DNA from: Thysanoteuthis rhombus
Lineage: Eukaryota; Mollusca; Cephalopoda; Oegopsida; Thysanoteuthidae
NCBI GenBank assembly: GCA_963457665.1
Contig: OY735219.1
Coordinates: forward strand, 21,470,937-21,534,936
Direction: 5' to 3'
Length of the DNA stretch: 64,000 nucleotides
Shown here: positions 55,731 through 64,000 of the stretch, piece after piece
How positions within the stretch are numbered: the stretch's first letter is position 1
How the letters are laid out: each line of letters begins with the position of its first letter
Notes under the pieces: generated by a model
Told to the model about the DNA's origin: nothing
Databases searched by the model: none
What the model saw: only the letters and a program-made list of their open reading frames with translations
Position numbers and translations under genes: made by a program

Positions 55731-56084
55731 AAGACAATAGCGTAGTAAGAACTACTGTAAGTTACAATCCCATTCGGTCAAAGACATCAGTCAAAAGGGC
55801 AACACTGCAGAACGATCATGTTAATTTGTACTGATTGAGTAATTTAAATTCAAAAATTGAAAAGTGATTTTGTTTTGATTAATTATATATACAAAAATCT
55901 AAATTATCATTACGAGTTCAGTCAACATATTCGTAAGTATGTTGTTGTCATTTTGACTGATGCATTCTGACCGAACCTGATTGTAACTTGAAGTAGTCCC
56001 ACAACATTGTTGTACTTTTCTCTAATGCCTTCGTGTTTCTTGACCTGGATTCAGTATACAACCAATAGCTAGGGAGAAGAGATG
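55731..56084. other. Spacer
   Basis: Nothing firm. GGTCAAAAGGCATCAAGAC and GGTCAAAGACATCAGTC (55697-55790) look like a short local duplication. The long minus-strand frame 55948-56514 crosses this, the SINE head and the GC-rich island, so it is not a coherent gene. Confidence 0.35.
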
Positions 56085-56180
56085 GATTCATGCCTTTCCC
56101 AAGCGGAGTTTGAACTTGGGTCGTCGATTCTGTTGTCTGCACCATTACCGACCACGCCAATCGCACCTCTCCCACCACCC
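56085..56180 (-). repeat. Family C tRNA-derived SINE head, clearest copy
   Basis: The minus strand reads GATTGGCGTGGTCGGTAATGG (A-box region), an anticodon-like arm, then CCCAAGTTCAAACTCCGC (B box), followed by the family tail GGGAAAGGCATGAATCCATC. The spacing of about 45 bases between boxes is right for a tRNA-derived pol III promoter. Confidence 0.55.
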
Positions 56181-56279
56181 AGACACCTAATAGATATATA
56201 CTTATAGATAACGTGCAAGTCAGACAGGAAATGAGTGTAACATTCAAGGTAGCTCTAAAAGCAGTCAGCCAGTCAGACG

Positions 56280-56700
56280 AACAAACAGGCATGCAGTAAA
56301 ACGGGGTGGACGGGAGCGGGTGGCAGAAGGGCGATTCTAGTGTGGTGGTCGGGTGGACGGGCGGGTCGGCCTGGCAGGGGAGGGGGTACGGTTGTAGTGA
56401 AGCGGCCGGGCAGCCATTGATACCGTGAGAAGCCCCAGCTGTTACCAATGCTTTCTCTCTATACTTAGGCCAGGGCCGACACACGTCCACATCCGATGTA
56501 CCCGACACCCCCATCTACCCGACCCTCACCTTTGACTCTCCTTCCGCCCCTCCCCTTCCTCTCCACCACCACCACGTACTTCTCTCTTCTTAGTGATCAT
56601 AACCCACACGCACGTAGACGACTCATCCCTTCCAGAGCGGAGCCTTGGGGGACAAGCGAATCGATATTACACTCCGCTGCAGCCTGGGGTAGGCCATTTT
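56280..56700. other. GC-rich island
   Basis: This block is strikingly G- and C-rich for the window. The plus strand is G-rich (GGTGGACGGGAGCGGGTGG, GGTCGGGTGGACGGGCGGG) to about 56410 and then C-rich (56480-56580). CpG dinucleotides are frequent. No motif-bearing frame is present, although both strands are open for about 100 codons. It may be a CpG-island-like promoter region or a GC-rich repeat. CTATACTTAG then GCCAGG (56461-56476) could serve as a splice acceptor. Confidence 0.4.
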
Positions 56701-57160
56701 GGCCATTTTATGGCCAAAATCGACAAATCTGGCCTTTAACAAAATCATTTGGTTATGAACTTTTTGGTTTGATCATATCTAAATTTTTGGCCATTTTGGC
56801 TTGATTGTAGTCTTATCTTTGATAAATTCTAATTTCTGGTGAATATTTCTACTTCAATATTGCTATGTTTTATAAACAATCATTATTATTGACCTTTTGA
56901 TACAACTATTCACCTTGTATATTTTCAGTTCCATTTTATAAACTTTAATACTCAGGCCGATGGAAAAATCATCTGAAAATTCAAGGTAAATATCAGGTAA
57001 ATAATAATACTTTTGTTTTACAATATTTCATCTAATGAAGAAAAACGATGCGTAAAATGATTGCTTTTTTTTTATACAATTGTTAATTTGGCCATTTTCA
57101 GCCATCATCACGTGTTTTTGGCTGGAAAAATCACTAACTATCTGGTAAGGCTGAATCTGT
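56701..57160. repeat. AT-rich stretch with GGCCATTTT phrases
   Basis: GGCCATTTTGGCCATTTTAT opens the stretch and GGCCATTTT recurs at about 56789 and 57088. Possibly related to family H, but the alignment is poor. Confidence 0.35.
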
Positions 57161-57426
57161 CACCAACACCATTACTGCTACTACTACTACTACTACTACT
57201 ACTAAGAAGCCTACCAGTGTTCCCGTGACTAAGACCAATAGAGCTACCAAGATCGAGAGATATTTACTTCTGCTTTCTACTAAGACTTCTGGTTACTGCA
57301 ATCTGCATGTACTGTATTTCACTACGTATAGTTCACTTCCATCGATAATCCGCAACCCCCAATTGAGATTTAATTTCGACTGAAAATGCATTATCCCGTG
57401 TATACGACAAAGACTACTTCTAAGTT
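57161..57426. other. Spacer with (ACT)n
   Basis: A short CTA/ACT array at 57176-57203. Confidence 0.5.
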
Positions 57427-57815
57427 GATGAAAATGACAATTGAAAGATGAAGTGCAAATCTAAAGAGATCTGTGTTTTTTTTTTTATCATTATTCCGTG
57501 GGCGTATTCCAATGCATTTCGACAGGGACCAACCATCTTTTTCAGAGAATAAAGATATCTGCTGCGATTCACAGAGAAAAATATGCTGTTTACAATTTCA
57601 AAACAAATGTCACTCACTATATGATGCAGATACAAACTCCTCCCCTCTCACTCCTACCAAACAACCAAACACAAGAATATTCACACTTTTCTCTCCGGCA
57701 TTGAAATGTAAACAGCATATTTTTCTCTATGAATCGCTGCGAATATTTTTCTCTTTTGCGATGTAACACCTATCTGTTGAGTTTTTCACTTCACCTTCCA
57801 ATTGTCATTTTCATC
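57427..57815. mobile_element. Foldback MITE, long inverted arms
   Basis: The outer ends are inverted repeats: GATGAAAATGACAATTGAAA (57427) pairs with the complement of the right end CACTTCACCTTCCAATTGTC...CATC (57787-57815). The inner arms are also inverted: GCTGCGATTCACAGAGAAAA...GCTGTTTACA (57561-57594) against 57702-57740. The left arm carries about 50 extra bases (around 57480-57540). No coding sequence; a non-autonomous element. Confidence 0.7.
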
Positions 57816-57949
57816 TGCATTCTGTCGGATCACTTTACATCCACAATGTAAGTACTACTATTTAGAAGAATCATGATAACAAGGTTAATACACGCCTGTT
57901 TTTTTTTAATGTTTTTTTTTTCAAAATTCACGGTAAAAATGCATCGTGG
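57816..57949. other. Short spacer
   Basis: Two oligo-T runs. Nothing else. Confidence 0.4.
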
Positions 57950-58265
57950 AATGTAGTATTCACTCCTGCTTGTATCTTCGTCTACTCAATATTTTCAAAA
58001 GTTCTCAAAGAGTTTTGACGCAATTTTCTGGATGGGTAGGTTAGGGGCCAAGGAAAAACCGCTTTCTTTTTAGGGCAAATCCAGGAACTTGAGATGTTTT
58101 TTTTTTCATTTTTCATACATTCATATATTCACTTACGTTTGTCCATACAATATCTCCAAAAGTTCTCTATGAATTTCAATGGCATTTTGTGGAAGGGTAG
58201 GCCATGGGCTATGCAAGAATCGACTTAATTTTGGGTTCCACAGCTACACCCACTTCTTGCATTTT
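57950..58265 (-). repeat. Family G inverted copy, two units
   Basis: Read on the minus strand: TAGCCCATGGCCTACCCTTC, ATTGAAATTCATAGAGAAC, TTTTGGAGATATTGTATGGAC. These match the family G landmarks at 42.96-43.07 kb, then partly repeat (CTAACCTACCCATCCAGAAAA, TTTGAGAAC). Confidence 0.6.
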
Positions 58266-58359
58266 TATCCAGTTTTTATGACGATGGCGTTGGTAGAGTC
58301 AAAGTTTTCGGCATCTTATTTAAAAACGTAATCAATATTCCAAAAAAATAGTTTGTTTA

Positions 58360-58700
58360 AAAGAACATTAACTGGAAATCATGCATCATGATTTTTGGAC
58401 GTGATTAAATCAAATTTTTACTCTTAGATTGGATAGACCCACGGAACATTTTGAATCTTCAACATCCAATTTTGAAACATGAATAATTTTAAAAATGTAC
58501 TTTAAAGGATTTTTCACGACTATTCTTTAAAATATTAATTGTTTTATAATAGACGGTCGAACTTGAAAAATATTTGAAAAATATTTGAGAGAAAACTTCC
58601 AAACGCATTAGAAAGAAAATGTTTTAAGATTTCTATGGATGGTCTATCTAATCTAAGAGTATAAACTTGATTCAATCATATCTGAGAAATGTTAACAGGA
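58360..58700. mobile_element. Foldback element, inverted arms
   Basis: GATTAAATCAAATTTTTACT then CTTAGATTGGATAGACCCA (58403-58441) is inverted at 58638-58678 (GGTCTATCTAATCTAAGAG, then TATAAACTTGATTCAATC), with about 34 of 39 bases matching. Weaker inverted similarity extends outward to about 58360 and 58700. No coding content. Confidence 0.65.
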
Positions 58701-58729
58701 TTTTCAGTTTTTATTTTCGATGAACTATT

Positions 58730-59585
58730 CATCTTAGTCGGGACATTTTTTCCTGCCGTTATAGCTGGTGCGATTTTTGTCGGTGCCATTTTTACTGGGA
58801 TATTTTCATCCCGTTGTTTTTGCCAATGCCATTTTTACCGTGCTATTATTACTGGTACCATTTTACCGGGTAGTTATTACTGGATCCATTTTTACCCCGC
58901 TGTTTTTGTTGAAGCCATTTTTACCGTGCCATTATTATTGCTACCATTTTACCAGGCAGTTTTTACTGGCACCATTTTTACTGGGATATTTTCAACGTGT
59001 AATTTTAAGCGGTGCTATTTTACCGGGCCATTATTACTTGTTCCATTTTACTGAGACATTTTTACCAGGCTGTATTTACCGATGCCATTTTCACTGGTAC
59101 ATTTTTACCGGTGCCATTTTTAGCAGGACATTAGTACTGGTGCTTTTCTTACTGGTCCGTTTTTACTGCAAATTTTTCCGGTGCCATTTTCACCGGAACA
59201 TTTTTAAAGGGGCGTTTTTGCCAGTACTATTTTTACCGGGAGATGAAAATCTGACTGTTTTTTACTGGTGCCATTTTTACAGGGACATTTTAATGCACCC
59301 TTTCGTCGGTACCATTGTCACTGGGCAACTATTTCTGGTGCCATTTTCACCGGGACATTTTTACCAGTGACATTCTACCAGACACTTTTACCGGTGTCAT
59401 TTTCACAGGGCCATTATTACTGATGCCATTTTTACCGGCCTGTTAATACCGGACATTTTTCTGGTGCCATTTTCACATTTTTACCAGGCTGTTTGTGCCG
59501 ATGCCATATTTATTGGGGCATTTTTAATGGACTATTTTTACCTGGTTGTTTTTACCGGTGCCATTCTTACCAGGCTCTATTACTA
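58730..59585 (+). repeat. Decayed minisatellite with 14-15-bp units
   Basis: For about 850 bases the sequence alternates CCATTTTTACCGG, GACATTTTTACC, GGTGCCATTTTCACC and CTGTTTTTACC. The repeating core is (C/A)(C/A)(A/T)TTTTTACCGG(T/G), with a period of 14-15 bases and about 55-60 units. The plus-strand frames of 121 and 200 codons (58689-59370, 'FTGAIF/LPVPF'-type repeats) are translations of the array. Confidence 0.85.
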
Positions 59586-59830
59586 TGTGCATGTTGATCA
59601 TAAAAAGGTGTGGAATTTCAGAAAACAAGCGTGAATGCTGCTGGACTCGAACTAAGGGACCAATTCAAGATACACTGATATTGTAAACTGAAGCACCCCT
59701 ACTAAAAACCGATTTAGACTGGATGATGAAAACGAACAAAAAAAAAAAGGTTCTTTGTTGACATGATAAGGATTAAATGTTTACATTTTCAGTCCCTTGT
59801 ACACGCGTTACTAATGAATTAGACAAGTAT
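59586..59830 (+). repeat. Family B partial copy
   Basis: GAAAACAAGCGTGAATGCTG, CTGGACTCGAACTAAGGGAC, GAAGCACCCCTACTAAAAAC and GATAAGGATTAAATG match the middle of family B at 43.76-43.89 kb and 28.60-28.74 kb. Confidence 0.5.
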
Positions 59831-60334
59831 TTCGATAGTCATTGAACGAAATTTTAATAGCTGCATACTGATATGATATTCATCATCCCTTTTCCTCTCC
59901 TTTGGGGTGTTATAGACAAAAAATGAACTTACAGATAAACGTAGCATTTATTATAGTAGATAGATAATCTGTGTGTACATTATTTTATTGTTGTCTTTAC
60001 TGCAACCACGATATGCCAATCAGAGAGCAATGGTTAATCCTACCAACAACTTCGTTAGCTTAGTGCCTCTAATTCTCATTAGGTGCTCCACTAATGTAAC
60101 CTTGTGCCAGATTAGATAAGGGCAAATAACTTAATGACAATTTCAATTTTTCATCGGCTTTTAGCGTTTCCTTTAGTCTAAACGTTGTTCCATGGTGTTG
60201 TACGATTAAACCAGCATATTACTTGCAATCTTGATATTCACTGAGCTTAGCTTAGTATAGTAAAAGGTCAAATGGACGGGAATGACTGTAGAAAGATTAT
60301 GTTACACCAATATCCCTGCTTTGAAAATCATCAT
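59831..60334. other. AT-rich spacer
   Basis: No recognised feature. Confidence 0.4.
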
Positions 60335-60420
60335 TCAAAATGCAGACATTTTACCAGGGCTCGAACACGGACCTTTAGCAGTAGGGAATTCGCAACTACA
60401 CGTTGAACCTCACAAATCCA
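60335..60420 (-). repeat. tRNA-like SINE head
   Basis: Minus strand: TGAGGTTCAACGTGTAGTTG (A-box-like), then GTCCGTGTTCGAGCCCTGGT (strong B box), with about 35 bases between the boxes. Degraded tRNA-derived SINE. Confidence 0.5.
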
Positions 60421-60612
60421 GCATTTACTAGTTTGGAGGCTTCGATGGCTTAGGATAATGATTTAAATCTGGTGGTCGTATAAGTAGGAATAAAAAATCA
60501 ACACCCCGGGAAAAACAAACGAGTGTAAAAGTTAATTTCACCGCCAAAATATTTGTATTATTAGTAAGAACAAAGAGTAAATTGTATCGGTATTAGCAAA
60601 ACAGTAGAGTAC
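60421..60612. other. Short spacer
   Basis: Nothing recognised. Confidence 0.4.
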
Positions 60613-60622
60613 ATGCAATATT

Positions 60623-60753
60623 GTGCTAACCATGGATAGATGAGCTAGAAAAACTCAGAAAATACTGGCTCCGCGACGACCACGATAGAGAATTGTGGCG
60701 GATCCTGGGGAAGGTCTATGTCCAACAACGGACGTTAAAAGACTGATGATGAT
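60623..60753 (+). mobile_element. RTE-type LINE 3' end with target-site duplication
   Basis: The insert is flanked by ATGCAATATT at 60613-60622 and 60754-60763. It encodes, without interruption to the stop, WIDELEKLRKYWLRDDHDRE followed by LWRILGKVYVQQRTLKD, the extreme C-terminus of an RTE reverse transcriptase, and ends GACTGATGATGAT. The 131-base size, 3'-end retention, GAT-rich tail and clean duplication together are a textbook 5'-truncated target-primed insertion, and the open frame suggests it is relatively young. Confidence 0.85.
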
Positions 60754-60763
60754 ATGCAATATT

Positions 60764-61099
60764 TTGCCATTTTTACCCAAAAATCCAATACTTCATAAAA
60801 TTTACTACCCCGGCAGCTGTCTAGTCCCAGGATGACCGTATTAGTGATGTGAAACTTGAATATCAACTGTGAAACAAACTACTTTTTGTTCATTTTTTCA
60901 ACTTGACTTCAAGGTCAAAGTAGTGGAGTACTAACTGGGGAACGAACAAACTACAATCGTGAAAAGACTAGTGACCACAGCTTGCTAAACATTGCACTAC
61001 GGTAGGCGCTTAATTTTCTGCATTCATCAAACAAAATGTATCTATGAAAAATTAAGTATGAAAAGAAAAAAGATCAATAGGAATTTGGGTCTAAACTCT
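60764..61099. other. Spacer
   Basis: No recognised feature. Confidence 0.4.
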
Positions 61100-61460
61100 C
61101 AGGTTTCCCTCACTTTTTGAGGCCTCGCTTTACACCACTTTTCCGCTTTTCCAAAAGAAGGTAAAAAATGAACGTAACAAAGAGCATTCCTTTTGCAGTA
61201 AGTGTTTATAGAGGCGACGCATAACCCTTCCCCTCTCTCTTTCTCCGTGAACCCAGTTTCCTATAACTCCCATCACCCAAACATCCGATGACATAACCAT
61301 TTTGGGATGTCTTTGAACACTCGAAAATGTTCTCAATATAAATTAATGATTGTTCCATTTCCTCTTTGCGCCACTCCAACTTACCAAAGATTGAAGGGAC
61401 GCTTACTTTCGAATAGCGGGGGAAACCTATATCTATCAAAGTGTATGTATGTGTTTGCAT
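61100..61460. repeat. Family E dispersed repeat
   Basis: CGCTTACTTTCGAATAGCGG then GGGAAACCTATATC (61399-61433) and the ACTTTTCCGCTTTTCC segment match the family landmarks at 41.46-41.55 kb. The minus-strand 68- and 84-codon frames are repeat shadows. Confidence 0.4.
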
Positions 61461-61518
61461 AATGACTTCAGGTTATTTTAGTGTTTGATGTAAACAGACT
61501 AAGTCAAAACAGAGAATG

Positions 61519-61690
61519 CAATTGACTAATACTAATTACGCTCTAATTACAACCATCGAAAGGATTGACACTCATGCCATTGTAATTAGATTAATTAGGT
61601 ACGAACTTTAATTAGCATTAATATTTTCTCCACAACACATTCTAATTGTCACGCTTATTGGATCCAGTCAGTGCATGCTTACGTCACACA
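61519..61690. promoter_or_regulatory. Cluster of TAATTA sites plus CRE-like site
   Basis: Five exact TAATTA hexamers (61533, 61544, 61583, 61592, 61609) fall within 82 bases in sequence that is not a simple repeat. A CAATTG E-box-like site lies at 61519 and TTACGTCA, a CREB/ATF-type site, at about 61679-61686. TAATTA is the core of many homeodomain sites. Clusters like this occur in developmental enhancers, but AT-rich DNA yields TAATTA often by chance. Confidence 0.25.
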
Positions 61691-62158
61691 CAACTGGAGA
61701 GTTGAAGGTTAGAGGAAAGAAGGAAGAAGAATTAACAAAAACATCATGTTCAATTTACGACAACAAAAAAATTATTTCTTTAAAGAAAGATTCAACTTCC
61801 TCATATAATTATTAATTTTGACTTATATTCTCCTTAATCTTAATTTATGTTGGTTTTTATCGCAACTTAATTCAGAATTTCGATCTTGGGTTCCTGCAGC
61901 ACAGACAGTTCAGAGCTGCTTGGTATTTGACAAGTTTCCCTCGGTGAAAAAATTGTGTGAGTTTGAGTCTTACTGGGAACTCATTCTTTTTTTTCTAATC
62001 TGCACTGTTTAATCACAGTCGTGGGTAGACCACCTAAGTTGCAATAAAAAGCAACAACATTATGATGAAGGGATATAGTAGTCAGATTCAATAACACTAG
62101 TCAGCAGTAATTTTATTGCCAATGGTACTAGAGCAATTTTAGCGTAACATTGGGATAC
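61691..62158. other. Spacer
   Basis: A 64-codon plus-strand frame (61818-62012) has no motif. Nothing else. Confidence 0.35.
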
Positions 62159-62580
62159 TGATTCCCAAACATTGAATCGGTTTTGCTAATTCCCAAACAT
62201 GGCATCGGTTTAGCCGATTCCCAAATATGGCATCAGTTTAGCCGATTCCCAAATATGGCATCAGTTTAGCCGATTCCCAAATATGGCATCAGTTTAGCCG
62301 ATTCCCAAATATGGCATCAGTTTAGCCGATTCCCAAATATGGCATCGGTTTAGCCGATTCCCAAATATGGCATCGGTTTAGCCGATTCCCAAATATGGCA
62401 TCGGTTTAGCCGATTCCCAAATATGGCATCGGTTTTACTGATTCCCAAATGTGGAATCAGTTTAGCCGATTCCCAAATATGGCATCAGTTTAGCCGATTC
62501 CCAAATATGGCATCAGTTTAGCCGATTCCCAAATATGGCATCAGTTTAGCCGATTCCCAAATATGGCATCGGTTTTGCTA
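62159..62580. repeat. 28-bp minisatellite, 15 units, with CArG boxes
   Basis: Fifteen head-to-tail units of exactly 28 bases. The unit is GATTCCCAAATATGGCATC followed by (A/G)GTTTAGCC. Units 3-6 and 11-14 have CAGT and units 7-10 have CGGT, so variants are blocked. Units 1 and 15 share the ending CGGTTTTGCTA. CCAAATATGG, a perfect CC(A/T)6GG CArG box, is present in 12 units. The near identity of units indicates recent expansion or homogenisation. Confidence 0.95.
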
Positions 62581-63000
62581 CATTGGCTCTATGTTTGGAG
62601 ATGAAAGATACGCCCGGATTTGAGAATTCAGCTTGCTCAGCCTCAAGAGCCAATGTCATTTTGACGTCTATACATTTGTTCATAAGATGTATCTTTTGGT
62701 ATTTTGTATCTGACTGATTACAGATTTAAAGCTGGAATCAATCTTGCTGTCGTTTTCATCATAGAGCTTCAGGATCTTAATAGAAAAACATAGAAAAAAT
62801 GCAACAAAAAAAAAATTAATCACATGGAAACTGTCTCAAATAATACAAATGTAAAAATGAAATACGCATCGCTACGTCGCATAAATGAATCACTGCAGCC
62901 CACGCGTGTACCGTAACTAATTATATCAAAACATTATCTGAAATTATCAAAATAAAATAGATCTTTTATCTAAAATTATCTTTAAAAAAACACAGCACAA
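62581..63000. other. Spacer with an 11-bp inverted repeat
   Basis: ACATTGGCTCT (62580-62590) and AGAGCCAATGT (62646-62656) are perfect inverted repeats around 55 bases, directly beside the 28-bp array. The rest is AT-rich with oligo-A runs. Confidence 0.6.
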
Positions 63001-63289
63001 GTTCTAGGCACTGTTGATCCAAAATGTTCATTGAGACCAAAAAAAAAAAAAAATTGAAAAAACAAAAGGAACACATTTTTAGCTGGTGTCAAGTATTCAT
63101 ACTTATTTATCTGAGTTGTAGCCCCCAAAATATGACCAGCAGCGTCCGGAGACGCACAGACGAGCAAAAAGAGAAGAATCTGTATCCTATTTGGCTGGTT
63201 GGTCGGACCATTTGTGGGGCTACAGTAATTCCGATAATGACGCGTTGAATTTAGTATAACATAAGATAAACTAGTCTGGTTCATGTTAT
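63001..63289. other. Continuation of minus-strand open frame, non-conserved
   Basis: The 193-codon minus-strand frame (62982-63563) passes through here but loses the conserved motifs described in the next entry. It includes an oligo-A stretch (63040-63053), so it is probably read-through into flanking DNA. Confidence 0.35.
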
Positions 63290-63650
63290 CACAATGCATA
63301 GAAATTTTAGAGGGTTTATTAGGACAATCACGTTGAAGATTCCAGCCATCATCTTTATATCCTGAGGGAACCCCCGAACCCCGCTCCTTGATGAAAACCC
63401 CAAGATTCTCAGGATATCTATCCAAATGATTATGGCGAAAGTATGCCCTTATGCTCATATTAACTACTAAATTTTGAAGGTTATTGAGCATCCAATCAAT
63501 TTTTCGTAAGTGTCTGATTCGTGATTTTCCAAGAAGTTCTTGACAACTTAGACATAAATGCACCAGGCAGAAACTTCAAGTTCATTCATAGATTTTGTGA
63601 AAATTCGAATCTAACCAAACGCCGTAAATATTTTCAAAGCATCTTTGGCA
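63290..63650 (-). pseudogene. Broken copy of a transposon-associated 'HSHLD/PENLG' protein
   Basis: Across two minus-strand frames the order is NELEVSAWCIYV, VVKNFLENHESDTYEKLIG, (frameshift) NMSIRAYFRHNHLDRYPENL, then DDGWNLQRDCPNKPSK. This matches a family of about 60 to 80 kDa uncharacterised proteins, often multi-copy in arthropod and mollusc genomes, with the C-terminal pattern VVxNFLGN...NMSxKxHxLHSHLDxFPENLG...ERFHQD...Y.W.LKRD. I know the pattern from annotated genomes; its biochemical role is not established to me. The N-terminal part is absent, the 'ERFHQD' segment is lost, and a frameshift and stop are present. Confidence 0.6.
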
Positions 63651-64000
63651 ACTAAAAATCAGTTTCTTTTTGTCGTGCCGTGTAACAATTGTTTATAATA
63701 CTTGATCTAAAAGATAAAGATAAAATACTAAAAGTAAACAAAATATTGACAAAAGATTTGTATTGTTTTTCCTTTTGTTTTGGGACCGTGATGAACGTTA
63801 ATGAACATTTTTTAGAAAGTACAGCTCATTCACTGCAACTCTTTGGATCACCCTAGCTCTGCAGACTGAATTTTCGGTGCAAAATTAATGCAATATTTCG
63901 TGTATAACATGAAAGATTTTGTACTCAAATCTGAGCGAAAATACGGAGGGTGGATCGTGCAATACTCTAATGTAGGCGGAATTCTTTTTTTATACATGAC
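63651..64000. other. AT-rich spacer to window end
   Basis: Nothing further is recognised. Upstream exons or parts of the pseudogene may lie here but could not be identified. Confidence 0.35.

Noticed and set aside
55948..56514. 188-codon minus-strand frame
   Set aside because: It crosses a spacer, a SINE head and the GC-rich island, which have different origins, and shows no domain.
58689..59370. 121- and 200-codon frames that look like hydrophobic membrane proteins
   Set aside because: They translate the 14-15-bp minisatellite, and the hydrophobic look follows from the TTTTTACC unit.
62159..62580. CRISPR-like array
   Set aside because: The 28-base units are directly contiguous with no spacers, and the context is eukaryotic.

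Overview
The window reads as non-coding, repeat-dominated DNA from an animal with a large AT-rich genome. The mix suggests a mollusc, probably a cephalopod: very long (TA)n, (CA)n, (GATA)n and (GAA)n microsatellites, tRNA-derived SINE-like repeats, degenerate RTE LINEs, Penelope-like elements and a Tc1-like transposon. That assignment is an inference from the repeat mix, because no host gene identifies the organism. Almost all longer open frames are translations of simple repeats. I found no intact host gene; four short segments have exon-like properties and are reported at low confidence.

Layout. 0-9 kb: a GC-rich leading edge with a good splice donor, tRNA-like SINE heads, a dispersed repeat (family A) in tandem and inverted-arm forms, (TA)n arrays, and an RTE 3' fragment near 8.1-8.4 kb. 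9-13.2 kb: a nested transposon complex. A minus-strand Penelope-like 3' end lies head to head with a plus-strand 5'-truncated Penelope-like copy, which is itself split by a 2.6-kb 5'-truncated minus-strand RTE LINE. 13.3-23 kb: a 192-bp foldback MITE, a local duplication, SINE-like families B, D and P, a GATA-linked module in three copies, and two exon-like frames near 16.6-17.2 kb. 23-35 kb: diverged tandem repeats, long compound microsatellites, purine-rich tracts, and a 21-bp minisatellite at 31.4-32.0 kb. 35-54 kb: a Tc1-like relic with recognisable terminal inverted repeats, more family A, B, D, E, G and H copies, a 1.1-kb pyrimidine tract, a CR1/L2-type LINE C-terminus, and a second, longer Penelope-like relic with a mutated catalytic motif. 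54-64 kb: a pogo-like MITE, a GC-rich island, two more foldback elements, a decayed 14-15-bp array, a tiny RTE insertion with target-site duplication, a TAATTA cluster, a 15-unit 28-bp array in which 12 units contain a perfect CArG box, and a broken copy of a transposon-associated 'HSHLD/PENLG'-type protein.

No operon or pathway logic applies. The content is explained by successive retrotransposition, DNA transposition and satellite or microsatellite growth. The best leads are the 28-bp CArG-box array, the 21-bp forkhead-motif array, the inverted Penelope arrangement with nested LINE, and family A, which combines a tRNA-like core with inverted arms. Repeat-family letters (A to H, P) are labels used only here. 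Most family boundaries were judged by eye and may be off by tens of bases.
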